Origin: Pseudocoprococcus catus
GTDB taxonomy: Bacteria > Bacillota > Clostridia > Lachnospirales > Lachnospiraceae
Length of the DNA stretch: 64,000 nt
Assembly (NCBI RefSeq): GCF_902381825.1
Contig: NZ_LR698973.1
Coordinates: 2,504,457-2,568,456, forward strand
Reading direction: 5' to 3'
Positions within the stretch are counted from its first letter, which is position 1; each line of letters starts with the position of its first letter. Both the position numbers and the translations under genes were made by a program. The notes beneath the pieces are model-generated. The model made no database searches, had not been told where the DNA came from, and saw only the letters and a list, made by a program, of their open reading frames with translations. This document shows, piece after piece, positions 35,889-45,068 of this stretch.

Positions 35889-35917
35889 ATTATATAATGT
35901 TCTCCCTCTTTTGTCTA
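35889..35917 (-). promoter_or_regulatory. Promoter of the orphan transcript
   Basis: On the minus strand TAGACA (35912-35917), 17 nt, TATAAT (35889-35894). No coding sequence follows before the terminator at 35.72 kb. Confidence 0.65.
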
Positions 35918-35978
35918 CCGTTTTGCTTGGCCTCTTGTTGACTCTTTGTTGACTTGCAGAATTCAACGTTTCCCGGAC

Positions 35979-36707
35979 TTAAGTATCCATATTTTTACAA
36001 ATATAAACAAAATGTTCATCTAATGCTCTTTTGCCAAGCTCCAGATCACGATTGCAGATGGCCTCCACAAGATGTCTGTGTATGCCCTGAAATGTCATCG
36101 ATTTGCGTTCATTAGTCATGATCTTGGACCTTGTCTCACGGATAAAATTGTCCATAATCTTGGCCAATGCCAGATAATTAGCCATGACCAGACGATTGCC
36201 CGAAGCCTCCACAATCGTATAATGGATCATCTTATCACTTATCACCTGTTCTTCCTCATCCGCACTGTTCTCCAGCACCTCAAGATTCGCCTTCAGCTTT
36301 TCTATCTGTTCATGTGAAATATTGTCCATTGCCAGTACAACTGCCTGAAACTCCACCGCATAGCGGAATTCACGGATCTCATTGTATGTCATCTTCTCAA
36401 GGGCATACATCATGGTCATCACCTGAACAAGGGTCTTATCAAAATGATCTGCAATGTAATTGCCGATGCCGTGCTGACTGGAAATCACACCGATAACCTC
36501 AAGAATACGAATTCCCTCCCTGACGGAATTCCTGCTGACAGACAGCATCTGAGATAATTCCCGCTCAGAGGGAAGCTTATCTCCTACTTCAAAATGGCCG
36601 TCCAGAATATTGCTCTCAATATAATCAATGACTTTCTCATACGCCTTCTCATATACCTTATCCAAGGCCTTCCCCTGCCTTTCCCGAAAATATTCAGTCA
36701 GTCCCAA
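35979..36707 (-). CDS. FadR-subfamily GntR transcriptional regulator
   Basis: A 242-residue repressor: an N-terminal winged helix (LPSERELSQMLSVSRNSVREGIRILEVIG region, about 40-90) and a C-terminal all-helical FCD ligand domain (about 100-235). FCD regulators commonly sense lactate, pyruvate or other organic acids. It is the last gene after murD and a HAD phosphatase, but the closest candidate operator lies just downstream at 35.87 kb and lactate genes lie 3.5 kb away. A role in lactate control is inference. Confidence 0.88.
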   Translation of the reverse strand: MGLTEYFRERQGKALDKVYEKAYEKVIDYIESNILDGHFEVGDKLPSERELSQMLSVSRNSVREGIRILEVIGVISSQHGIGNYIADHFDKTLVQVMTMMYALEKMTYNEIREFRYAVEFQAVVLAMDNISHEQIEKLKANLEVLENSADEEEQVISDKMIHYTIVEASGNRLVMANYLALAKIMDNFIRETRSKIMTNERKSMTFQGIHRHLVEAICNRDLELGKRALDEHFVYICKNMDT

Positions 36708-36724
36708 ATACTCCGAACACTTTT

Positions 36725-37378
36725 CTAATGTGCCTTAAAGAAATCATACAATTCCTCAACTGTACAAACCGTATAATCAGCTCCGGCTTCCTCCAGTTCC
36801 CCTTCATGTGCATATCCGTAATATACGCCCAATTTGTCAACATGATTCTTTCCTGCACCGATCATATCATGCAGTCTGTCACCGATCATCAGAACTTCCT
36901 GCCTCTGTCCATCAGCGACCTGCAGCTGTCTGAGCGCTTCCGTAATAACTTCGCCTTTATCCGTTCGCCGCCCATCCATTTCGCTTCCCACCACCACATC
37001 AAAATACGGCATCAATTCGTATTTATCAAGGATACGTCGAGCATAAACCTCCGGCTTCGAAGTTGCCAGGGCAATGCTTCGCCCCTGCTTCTTCAAATCT
37101 GACAGCAGTGTATGAATGCCGGGATAAACGCCATTTTCAAAAATGCCGATATCTTTAAAACGCTCACGATACTTCTTAAGGGCCATATGTCCCTGGGCAT
37201 CATCCAACTGATAATATTTCTGGAATGATTCCAGAAGCGGCGGACCGATGAAATCCACCAGATCCTCTGTGTCCGCCTCAATACCAAAATACTGCAGCGC
37301 ATATTGTACGCATTTTGTAATGCCCTCCTTCGGGTCCGTCAATGTGCCATCCAGATCAAAAAGAATATAACGGTACAT
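36725..37378 (-). CDS. HAD family phosphatase (phosphoglycolate phosphatase-like)
   Basis: A 217-residue HAD-IA phosphatase with DLDGTLTDPKEG, a helical cap, LATSKPE, a RRTDKGE lysine region and GDRLHDM. Relatives of this type dephosphorylate phosphoglycolate, pyrophosphate or nucleotides. Its start overlaps the murD stop by one base. Confidence 0.87.
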   Translation of the reverse strand: MYRYILFDLDGTLTDPKEGITKCVQYALQYFGIEADTEDLVDFIGPPLLESFQKYYQLDDAQGHMALKKYRERFKDIGIFENGVYPGIHTLLSDLKKQGRSIALATSKPEVYARRILDKYELMPYFDVVVGSEMDGRRTDKGEVITEALRQLQVADGQRQEVLMIGDRLHDMIGAGKNHVDKLGVYYGYAHEGELEEAGADYTVCTVEELYDFFKAH

Positions 37379-38736
37379 TACACGCCCTCCCGTACAAGTT
37401 CAGCAAATGCTTCGCCGCGGGCTTCAAAATTCTTAAAAATACCATAGCTTGCCGCTGCCGGTGACATCACACAGCAATGTCCCTGACGACAGATCTTCTT
37501 GGCTAAAGCAACCGCTCCATCCAGATGGTAAACCAGTTTGATTCGTTCTGTGCCATTAAACGCCGGATAATATTTGCCGATTTCCTCAAAAATACGTCTG
37601 CCGGTTGCTTCCATCAGAATGATATGCGGCACATCACAGACTGACAAAAACTGAATCAGTTCACTGTAATCAATGCCTCTGTCCATACCTCCGATCAGAA
37701 CCGCATCCGTATCCGGCAGACTCTTCAGCGCCTGGATCGTTGTATCACAGATTGTCGAAATGGAATCATCGTAAAAGCGAATACCGCATGCTTCACCAAT
37801 GTACTGCAGACGGTGCGGCAGCGGATGGTAGGTCATCAAAGCCTTTGAAAAGTCCTCATCACTGATATCATACATTGCGCAGACCGCATAAACAAAGGCA
37901 ATGTCCACATAATTATGATGACCGATCAGTCTGATCTGCGCCGTTGGGATCTGATAAGTATGCTTCTTGGTTTTAATGACTGAACCGCTTACAGTTACAT
38001 CCGCCGCAGTTGTCCCACGGCCCTCTTCATCCCGATCGCAGACTTTGATGAGTCTGCCTTTGTATGAACCCTCTTCCGGAAGATTATCTACATTGCAGAT
38101 CAAAATATCTCCTGACTTCTGCGGTCTGTAAATATTCTCTTTGGCTGCCACATATTTCTCCATCGTACCGTAATGATCCAGATGTTCCTCATGGATATTC
38201 AGGAGCAATCCTACATGCGGCGCACAGGTGACATATTCCAGCTGATGACAGGAAAGCTCACACACGATCAGTGTCTGTTCATTGATCTGATCCAGCATAT
38301 CAAACATCGGTATACCAATGTTGCCCACCAGCACACAGTCATGTCCGGTTTCCTTTAGTATATGGTAGATCATCGTTGTGGTCGTACTCTTTCCCTTTGT
38401 TCCTGTAATGCCAATGCACTGTCGGCCAAAACGTCTGAAAAACAATTCTGTCTGCGAAACAATCTCACAACGGTAATCATGAATATCCCGCTCAAGCACA
38501 ATACCCGGGCTTTTAAACACCACATCAAAATCATCCAGGCACTTCTGATAATCCGGTCCGCAGATCAATTCTGCCGGATGGCCTTCCTCCAGCTGAACAT
38601 GGTTCATATCAGCAATGGCAATCCGACTGTAGCTGCCGGCCTCTTTGATACGCTGCCAACTTGAACGACCCTCACGGCCATATCCCAGGATCAGTACGCT
38701 TTTATTCTCTATTAATTCTCTGATTGTATGAATCAC
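37378..38736 (-). CDS. murD: UDP-N-acetylmuramoylalanine-D-glutamate ligase
   Basis: A 452-residue Mur ligase adding D-Glu to UDP-MurNAc-Ala. An N-terminal UDP-binding domain with GYGREGRSS, the ATP loop GITGTKGKSTTT, the NIHEEHLDHYGTMEKYVAAK carbamyl-Lys region and a C-terminal ligase domain with GGMDRGIDYSEL are visible. It is an isolated murD outside a dcw cluster, preceded by gpsA at 62 nt. Confidence 0.9.
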   Translation of the reverse strand: MIHTIRELIENKSVLILGYGREGRSSWQRIKEAGSYSRIAIADMNHVQLEEGHPAELICGPDYQKCLDDFDVVFKSPGIVLERDIHDYRCEIVSQTELFFRRFGRQCIGITGTKGKSTTTTMIYHILKETGHDCVLVGNIGIPMFDMLDQINEQTLIVCELSCHQLEYVTCAPHVGLLLNIHEEHLDHYGTMEKYVAAKENIYRPQKSGDILICNVDNLPEEGSYKGRLIKVCDRDEEGRGTTAADVTVSGSVIKTKKHTYQIPTAQIRLIGHHNYVDIAFVYAVCAMYDISDEDFSKALMTYHPLPHRLQYIGEACGIRFYDDSISTICDTTIQALKSLPDTDAVLIGGMDRGIDYSELIQFLSVCDVPHIILMEATGRRIFEEIGKYYPAFNGTERIKLVYHLDGAVALAKKICRQGHCCVMSPAAASYGIFKNFEARGEAFAELVREGV

Positions 38737-38798
38737 ACTAACACCTCTATATTTTTCTAATCATTATAATCATGCAGGGCTTTTTGTAAAGGGGCCCA

Positions 38799-39755
38799 TC
38801 AGAATTCATTCTTCAGGCTGCGCGTAAAAAGCTGATGAAGTGTCATACGCGGGTCTGCATGCTCATATAAAATACCATAAACAGCTTTTGAAATCGGCAG
38901 CTCCACCTGATATCTCTCCGAAAGCTCTACAAGGGCCTTCACCGTATAATATCCCTCTGCCAGCTGTCCATAATCTTCACCCTTAATAAAAGACTCGCCA
39001 AACTGACGATTATGACTGAACTTTGAAAACACCGTAGCTTCATAGTCACCCAGGTGGCACAGTCCATAAGCGGACAGTTCATTGCCCCCCATTGCTGCAA
39101 TAAGTCTGGCAATCTCTCTTGTTCCCCGGGACATTAATGCACCTTTCAGCGTTGTCAGGCCGAAGCCGTCCAGCATCCCTGCGGCAATGCCGATCACATT
39201 CTTGGCAGCAGCACCAATCTCATTGCCAATCATGTCCTGTCCATAATAAAACCGGATCAGATCACTGGAAAAAGCCTCCAAAAGCTGTTTCTTGACCGGT
39301 TCGTCCTCGCTGTCAATCACCATGCAGTTCGGAATACCGTTATAAAACTCCTGAACATGCCCCGGTCCGATCCATACAGCCACTTTGTTTGAAACATCCA
39401 GATGCGCTGAAGCAATCTGCGACAGTCTCCGTCCTGTACCAATCTCTATGCCTTTCATACAAAGGACAAAGATCTTATTCTGAAGCTTCATCGTCTGCAG
39501 CTGTGTCATCAGGCTGTCAAGGCTCTGAGCCGCAATCGAAATGACGATCACATCTGCCTCGTCAACTGCATCCAAATCTGATGTCAGCTGAATGGATTCC
39601 GGCAGCGTCAGCAGGCCATTGCTTCTTGTTTCTATAAACTGCTGTATATGGGAGGAGCTCTTTCTTCCATATAAAGTGACTGTATGTCCTGTTCTGTCCA
39701 GATACCAGGCAATAAAAGATCCCCATCGACCACAGCCGATTACTGTTATATTCAT
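38799..39755 (-). CDS. gpsA: Glycerol-3-phosphate dehydrogenase (NAD(P)+)
   Basis: A 318-residue enzyme reducing dihydroxyacetone phosphate to glycerol-3-phosphate for lipid synthesis. N-terminal Rossmann motif IGCGRWGSF, then CMKGIE, GPGHVQEF and the catalytic AAKNVIGIAAGM lysine region. It is a little shorter and more divergent than standard GpsA. ATG 39755 follows AGAAAGGA. Confidence 0.85.
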   Translation of the reverse strand: MNITVIGCGRWGSFIAWYLDRTGHTVTLYGRKSSSHIQQFIETRSNGLLTLPESIQLTSDLDAVDEADVIVISIAAQSLDSLMTQLQTMKLQNKIFVLCMKGIEIGTGRRLSQIASAHLDVSNKVAVWIGPGHVQEFYNGIPNCMVIDSEDEPVKKQLLEAFSSDLIRFYYGQDMIGNEIGAAAKNVIGIAAGMLDGFGLTTLKGALMSRGTREIARLIAAMGGNELSAYGLCHLGDYEATVFSKFSHNRQFGESFIKGEDYGQLAEGYYTVKALVELSERYQVELPISKAVYGILYEHADPRMTLHQLFTRSLKNEF

Positions 39756-40057
39756 AAAAAAATCCTTTCTGTTCCACGGTATTTGCAAAATACTTCTTTT
39801 TTATCATTATATCATTTATGCGTGACGGTCGCAATGGCGGCAAAGTTTTGCATGTTACGTTCTTAACGATATGTTGTATACAATACTACAGTCGAATTTT
39901 GTATAAATTCACTAAAAATGTCTATTTAAAGATCTTGATTCAATTATTTATGGATAGTACATTGCCTACAAATCATTTTTTTGCGTTTTATGCGTCACAT
40001 ATTTAACAACAAACTTTATTCTTTCATAATACTTTTTAGAAAATTTGCATAATTTCC

Positions 40058-40086
40058 TTGCCTATATTTGGAGAGTATGCTAAAAT
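40058..40086 (+). promoter_or_regulatory. Promoter of larA-lctP
   Basis: TTGCCT, 17 nt, TAAAAT with extended TGC. The 5' UTR is about 93 nt. Further upstream a TTGTATACAA palindrome (39874-39883) is a possible regulator site. No other gene is visible in 39756-40185. Confidence 0.6.
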
Positions 40087-40185
40087 AAAAAAGAAGTTGA
40101 AGTCATATCCTATCAATTTTGCCATCCCATATACGCAGAATTGAATCGGATACACTAATCAAAATTTAATAACGAGGTGGAACGT

Positions 40186-41463
40186 ATGAAGACAGTTAAT
40201 TTCCTTTATGGCAGAACAACGTTTGATTTGGAAGTGCCTGATGACACACCAGTCTTAACATCCAACGTTGATGCGCTCAAGAGTGACAAAGATGGCTATG
40301 AAATTGTGAAAGAAGCCATGGATCATCCTATTGACAGCCCACATCTGTATGAACTTGCAAAGGGCAAGCCAGACTGTACCATCATTATCAGCGACCACAC
40401 ACGTCCGGTTCCGAGCCAGGATATCCTGCCTCATATGATCAGAGAACTGAGATGCGGCAACCCTGATATCAAGATTACATTACTTGTTGCAACAGGTTTC
40501 CATCGTCCAACAACAGTTGAAGAATTAAAAGGCAAGCTCGGCGATGCACTTTATGAAGAATTCAAAGACAACATCGTTGTTCATGATGCACATGACCCAT
40601 CAAAGAATATTAAGGTAGGTAATCTTCCTTCCGGTCCTGACTGTATCATTGATAAAGTTGCTTACAACGCTTCTCTTCTTGTAGCTGAAGGTTTCATTGA
40701 AGCACATTTCTTCGCTGGTTTCTCCGGCGGTCGTAAGAGTGTCCTTCCTGGTATCTGTGATGCTGTTACTGTTATGGGTAACCATTGCGGTGAATTTATC
40801 GCCAGCCCATATGCTCGTACAGGTATCCTTGACAAGAACCCAATCCATGAAGATATGGTTGCAGCTGCAGAGATGGCTAAACTGGCATTTATCTGCAATG
40901 TTGTTATTGATGAAGACAAGAAGACAGTTGCTGCTTTCGCAGGCAACTTCAAGACAGCTCACAGAAAAGGTGTTGATTTCCTGTCCGGCTACTGTGCAGT
41001 TAAGCCTGCTCCGGCTGATATCGTTATTACAACAAATGGCGGTTATCCTCTGGATCAGAACGCTTATCAGTGTCCAAAGGGCATGAGTGCAGCTGAAGCT
41101 ACTGTTAATGACGGCGGTGTTATCATTATGTTAGCTACATGTCAGGATGGTCATGGCGGTGAATCCTACTACCATTCTATCGCTGATGCAGAATCTGCTG
41201 ACGCATTCTTCCAGCAGTGCTTACATACACCTCAGGTTGAGACACTTCCAGACCAGTGGTGTGCACAGATCTGGTGTCGTATCGTCCGCAAGTACAAAGT
41301 TCTCTTTGTTGCAGATAAAGCTCAGGAACAGCTGATCAGAGACCTGAAGGTAGAATATTTCGAAACACTTGATGAAGCTTATGCAAGAGCCCGTGAACTT
41401 AAAGGACCGGACGCTACGCTTACATGTATCCCTAATGGTGTTTCTGTTGTTGTCAAAGACTGA
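40186..41463 (+). CDS. larA: Nickel-dependent lactate racemase family protein LarA
   Basis: A 425-residue LarA homologue, interconverting D- and L-lactate (or a related 2-hydroxy acid) with a nickel-pincer nucleotide cofactor. Catalytic histidine and lysine regions are ISDHTRPVP, EAHFFAGFSGGRKSVLPG and the later GGYPLDQNAYQ. ATG 40186 follows CGAGGTGG. The adjacent lactate permease supports a lactate role. The cofactor genes larB, larC and larE are not in this window, and some LarA paralogues act on other substrates. Confidence 0.88.
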   Translation: MKTVNFLYGRTTFDLEVPDDTPVLTSNVDALKSDKDGYEIVKEAMDHPIDSPHLYELAKGKPDCTIIISDHTRPVPSQDILPHMIRELRCGNPDIKITLLVATGFHRPTTVEELKGKLGDALYEEFKDNIVVHDAHDPSKNIKVGNLPSGPDCIIDKVAYNASLLVAEGFIEAHFFAGFSGGRKSVLPGICDAVTVMGNHCGEFIASPYARTGILDKNPIHEDMVAAAEMAKLAFICNVVIDEDKKTVAAFAGNFKTAHRKGVDFLSGYCAVKPAPADIVITTNGGYPLDQNAYQCPKGMSAAEATVNDGGVIIMLATCQDGHGGESYYHSIADAESADAFFQQCLHTPQVETLPDQWCAQIWCRIVRKYKVLFVADKAQEQLIRDLKVEYFETLDEAYARARELKGPDATLTCIPNGVSVVVKD

Positions 41464-41505
41464 TCGAATTAATAAAAATTAAATATGATTTGTTTATCAT
41501 TGAAT

Positions 41506-41626
41506 AAACATCCCGATTTGTTGAACCCGGCAAAGTGATACAAACAAGCTGCTGTCAGGCATAGCCGATTATCCTGACAGCAGCTCTGATGATTCAATGA
41601 TATTGCAAATAAAAAATCTTAAGGAG
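41506..41626 (+). promoter_or_regulatory. lctP leader: sRNA-complementary blocks and hairpin
   Basis: The larA-lctP intergenic mRNA contains AAACATCC, GTTGAACCCGGCAA, GATACAA, TGATTCAAT and the Shine-Dalgarno TTAAGGAG in the same order as the complement of the orphan transcript at 35.8 kb. Between the third and fourth blocks a 13-bp perfect hairpin (41547-41585, AGCTGCTGTCAGG arms) lacks a U-tract and may separate larA and lctP expression. Confidence 0.6.
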
Positions 41627-41635
41627 GTATACGTT

Positions 41636-43336
41636 ATGTATGCAATACTTGCTTTCATTCCAATCATTGTTACAGTCGTATTAATGGTTGCATTTAACTG
41701 GCCTGCTAAGAGAGCGCTGCCGTTAGCGTGGGTTTTAGCCGCCATCATCGGTGTTGCCGTATGGAAGATGAGCATTGGTGCTGTCGCATTACAGACAGTC
41801 ATCGGTTTCCTTGAAGCTTTCGCCGTACTTGTTATTATCTTTGGTGCCATCCTGATTATGAACACTCTTTCAAGTTCAGGTGCTATGGCAGCCATCAACG
41901 GTATGTTTACAGGTATCTCTCCTGATGCCCGTATCCAGGCTGTTATCATTGGTTTCATTTTCGGTGCATTCATCGAAGGTGCTGCCGGTTTCGGTACACC
42001 TGCTGCCCTTGCTGCTCCACTGCTGATCAGTGTCGGTTTCCCACCTCTTGCAGCCGCAGTTGTTGCACTGATTTACAACTCCGTTCCTGTATGTTACGGT
42101 GCTGTAGGTACACCTACAAACTCAGCCATGGCTACACTTGGTGAATCCGTTACATCTCTGGGTGGCAACGTTGATTCTTTCAAAGCTAACCTGACATTCT
42201 TCTCAGCAGTCAACATGGCAGTTGGTGCTTTCTTCATCGTTACAATCGGTATCATCCTTCTTGTAACAATGTTCGGTAAAGATGCTGAACACAAGAAAGT
42301 TGCCAAGGCATTTGAAATTTTACCATTTATCATTTTTGTTTGCGTAGTTTTCGATGTTATTTACCTCTTAATTGCTAAATTCATCGGTCCTGAGCTTGTA
42401 TCTCTTGTAGCAGCTGTTATCACTCTGTTCGTAGTCCTCTTCACATCCAAGAAGGGCTTCCTGATGCCAAAGAACATCTGGACATTCGGCGAAAAAGAAA
42501 CATGGGATCACTCATGGCTCAACACAACAGAAGTTCCTGAACCAAAACAGTCCAATATGTCTCTTGTTAAAGCATGGATTCCTTACCTGTTAATCGGTCT
42601 TGCACTTGTTATCACTCGTGTATGGTCCACATTACAGCCAGACAGCTGGGCAGGCGCTATGAAGGCCTTTAAGGTAACACTTCCGTTATTTGGCGGTGCA
42701 TCATGGAGCTGGGCTGTTCTCTGGAACCCAGGTATCATCTTCATTATCGTTGGTCTGATTACCATTCCGCTCCACGGTATGAATGGTGACACTGTTAAGG
42801 AAGCATGGAAGAACTCCTTCACCCAGGTAAAAGGTGCTGCTATTGCCCTTCTCTTCGGTGTTGCGATGGTTTACATCTTCCGTAACTCTGCAAATGACGG
42901 TATTCAGGTTTCTTACATGATCGATGGCAGAACAGCCGGACTTGGCTCAATGCTTACTATGATGGCTGATGGTCTTGGTTCTATCTTCAGAGGCGCTTAC
43001 ATTGTTATCGCTCCTCTGATCGGTGTTCTCGGTTCCTTCATGTCAGGTTCCAACACAGTATCAAATACACTGTTCTCAAGCCTTCAGTTTGAGACAGCAA
43101 CACTTGTTGGTCTTCCACAGGTTATCATCGTTGCTCTTCAGAACAATGGTGGTGCCATTGGTAATATGGTATGTGTTAACAACGTTGTATCCGCTTGTGC
43201 CACAACAGGTACAAACGGCAACGAAGGTAAGATTATCCGCACAAACTTCTTACCATGTATCGTTTACTGTGTCATCGTTATCGTTGTATCTCTGATCGTT
43301 ATCAGCCTTGGCGGTGCAACTGTACTTGGAGCTTAA
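41636..43336 (+). CDS. lctP: L-lactate permease
   Basis: A 566-residue LctP-family secondary transporter with about 12-13 membrane helices. Family marks include [35 protein letters not shown] and [12 protein letters not shown]. It brings lactate (or glycolate) in with protons. ATG 41636 follows AAGGAGGT; a longer in-frame start is rejected. It is downstream of larA and ends at a strong terminator. Confidence 0.95.
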   Translation: MYAILAFIPIIVTVVLMVAFNWPAKRALPLAWVLAAIIGVAVWKMSIGAVALQTVIGFLEAFAVLVIIFGAILIMNTLSSSGAMAAINGMFTGISPDARIQAVIIGFIFGAFIEGAAGFGTPAALAAPLLISVGFPPLAAAVVALIYNSVPVCYGAVGTPTNSAMATLGESVTSLGGNVDSFKANLTFFSAVNMAVGAFFIVTIGIILLVTMFGKDAEHKKVAKAFEILPFIIFVCVVFDVIYLLIAKFIGPELVSLVAAVITLFVVLFTSKKGFLMPKNIWTFGEKETWDHSWLNTTEVPEPKQSNMSLVKAWIPYLLIGLALVITRVWSTLQPDSWAGAMKAFKVTLPLFGGASWSWAVLWNPGIIFIIVGLITIPLHGMNGDTVKEAWKNSFTQVKGAAIALLFGVAMVYIFRNSANDGIQVSYMIDGRTAGLGSMLTMMADGLGSIFRGAYIVIAPLIGVLGSFMSGSNTVSNTLFSSLQFETATLVGLPQVIIVALQNNGGAIGNMVCVNNVVSACATTGTNGNEGKIIRTNFLPCIVYCVIVIVVSLIVISLGGATVLGA

Positions 43337-43388
43337 TGTTTCACAAGATTTCATAGTTGATTTATTCGATTGATTCAAACGTAAATAG

Positions 43389-43440
43389 CTGCTGCAAAAT
43401 TGAAAAAAGATACTCAATTTTGCAGCAGTTTCTTTTTATT
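43389..43440 (+). terminator. Terminator of larA-lctP
   Basis: CTGCTGCAAAATTGA and TCAATTTTGCAGCAG form a 15-bp perfect stem followed by TTTCTTTTTATTTT. Confidence 0.9.
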
Positions 43441-43473
43441 TTATTATTTTACATTTTTAAAGGGGTGTCTGAC

Positions 43474-43746
43474 ATGTTATTTATTGCTTACATAGTGATC
43501 GCCATTGCTGCTCTCGTCATGGTTTATTTTGGTCATTTGCAGGGAACCAGCCAATTCTATACATCTATTCTGGGTGCTACTATCGTTCTCTACTGTGTTT
43601 ACCTCGATTTCAAAAAGCGCCGCGAGAAGAAAGCCGAAGAAAACAAGAAGAACGGCAAGTCTGTCAAAAAGACACAGCATTCCGGCAAAAAATCCAATAC
43701 GAACATCAGTCAGAATGCCCGTCGTTCAACGAAAAACATTAAATAG
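43474..43746 (+). CDS. Small membrane protein with a basic tail
   Basis: A 90-residue protein: two hydrophobic helices (about 2-20 and 27-44) and a C-terminal tail with many Lys and Arg (KKRREKKAEENKK...). ATG 43474 has AGGGGTG upstream; an in-frame start 117 nt earlier lies inside the lctP terminator and is rejected. I recognise no family. It follows lctP but beyond a strong terminator, so its promoter is unclear. Confidence 0.6.
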   Translation: MLFIAYIVIAIAALVMVYFGHLQGTSQFYTSILGATIVLYCVYLDFKKRREKKAEENKKNGKSVKKTQHSGKKSNTNISQNARRSTKNIK

Positions 43747-43749
43747 TCG

Positions 43750-43935
43750 GGAGCGAATCCTAATCTATCAAAGAGTTTCTAAATAAGTCATTCCATGCAG
43801 GCACGTTCGCACTGCCAACACCTGGCAGCAGTACATAAGGCAGCAAAGAATGCTGCCTAAGTACTGGCCGGCGTTGAAGCACCTGCATGGAATGACTTAT
43901 TTAGAAACTCTTTTTGATGTTTTTTGATTCGCTCC
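43750..43935. repeat. Palindromic intergenic element, copy C (perfect 32-bp arms)
   Basis: Arms at 43770-43801 and 43882-43913 are exact 32-nt inverted repeats; 10 more complementary bases (GGAGCGAATC / GATTCGCTCC) lie at the outer ends. The core has CAGGCAC, GCAGTACATAAGGCAGCA and TGCTGCCTAAGTACTGGC, matching copies A and D. Confidence 0.88.
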
Positions 43936-44043
43936 TTTTATTTTGATCCGCAAGAAAGCAAAGGTCATTCCTACATATAATGTTTTCACAATTGACGTTC
44001 AAGTATTCATTTAATAATAGCGTGCGATCTAATACCCAAAGAT

Positions 44044-44187
44044 AAAGGATATCAAAAAGAGCTGTTTAACACAGACGTTTCAGTAATCGCCGGTCCTTAG
44101 GCAGTGTTTTTTACTGCCTTATGTACCGCTGCGAATTGCTGTCAACGAAAGTGTGCCTGTGTTAAACAGCTCTTCTTGATATCCTTT
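44044..44187. repeat. Palindromic intergenic element, copy D (31-bp arms)
   Basis: Arms at 44044-44074 and 44157-44187 are complementary over about 30 of 31 nt. Read on minus, the core has CAGGCACACTTTCG, GCGGTACATAAGGCAGT and ACTGCCTAAGGACCGGC. It lies 27 nt beyond the nudC stop. Between copies C and D (43936-44043) I see nothing. Confidence 0.85.
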
Positions 44188-44213
44188 TCTTAGCATGCAA
44201 ACCGCACGCTTCA

Positions 44214-45050
44214 TTAATTAAAGTGACTTCTGCCTTCTTTGAAGGCCATGATCATCTCATTGGTCAGGCTGCAGTCCTCATACGTCACCGGTATTTCTTC
44301 CCGCTCAAACCATTCCGCCATGGACAGTTCTGTCTGATCCAATGTAATGTTCTCTCCGCCTTCCAGTTCTGCATAAAAACCCATCAGCAGCGTGTCAGTA
44401 AAGGACCAGGGCTGACTCTTATAATAATGCAGCTTACCAACTTTAAGTCCTACTTCTTCCATGACTTCACGGTGAACGGTTTCTTCCACCGACTCTCCAA
44501 TCTCAGAAAATCCTGCCAGAAGTGCATAATTCTTATAAGCCCGACCGGCATATTTCGACATCAAAATCTTATTCTCATGAATTAAACCAATGATGACAGC
44601 CGGTGAAATCTTCGGATACTCCATAAGGCCACATTCCGGGCACTGCATCATCCGCTCTTCTGTCGAGTGAACCATTGCAGCGCCACAGCGTCCACAAAAT
44701 CTCCTGCTTCTGTACCATTCTGCCAGCTGAAGACCTGTAACGCCTGCAAAGGCCTGATATTTCGGCTGTGCTTTTCGCATCTTCTGAATACTTTCAAAAT
44801 GATACAGATCCAGTAATGTCTCGTCTATTTCGCTGCAAAGGAAATAACGACAATCATCAATCCGAAACAGATAGCTATATTGTCTTGCTTCTTTCTTGCT
44901 TATTTCCTCGTATTTCGGATAAACAATCTGCTCATCATCATATGCCAGAAGGACTTCACGCTTTCTGTAAAACAGCACACAATCTCCCTTCTGGATTTCA
45001 AAATGATGATATTCATTATGATAGTGATGGGGTGCGATATCCTGAATCAT
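44214..45050 (-). CDS. nudC: NADH pyrophosphatase (Nudix, NudC family)
   Basis: A 278-residue Nudix enzyme cleaving NADH and possibly removing NAD caps from RNA. A zinc ribbon CGRCGAAM ... CPECG (about 120-145) precedes the Nudix box GFSEIGESVEETVHREVMEE and the SQPWSFTDTLLMGF element diagnostic for NudC. It starts 18 nt after the large RelA/SpoT-domain gene and may be cotranscribed. Confidence 0.92.
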   Translation of the reverse strand: MIQDIAPHHYHNEYHHFEIQKGDCVLFYRKREVLLAYDDEQIVYPKYEEISKKEARQYSYLFRIDDCRYFLCSEIDETLLDLYHFESIQKMRKAQPKYQAFAGVTGLQLAEWYRSRRFCGRCGAAMVHSTEERMMQCPECGLMEYPKISPAVIIGLIHENKILMSKYAGRAYKNYALLAGFSEIGESVEETVHREVMEEVGLKVGKLHYYKSQPWSFTDTLLMGFYAELEGGENITLDQTELSMAEWFEREEIPVTYEDCSLTNEMIMAFKEGRSHFN

Positions 45051-45068
45051 AACTCACCAATTCCTCCT

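Noticed and set aside
35838..35896. 17-codon plus-strand ORF beginning after AAGGAG at 35.84 kb
   Set aside because: Only two bases separate the Shine-Dalgarno from the ATG and there is no plus-strand promoter; the ribosome-site resemblance is better explained by similarity to the lctP leader.
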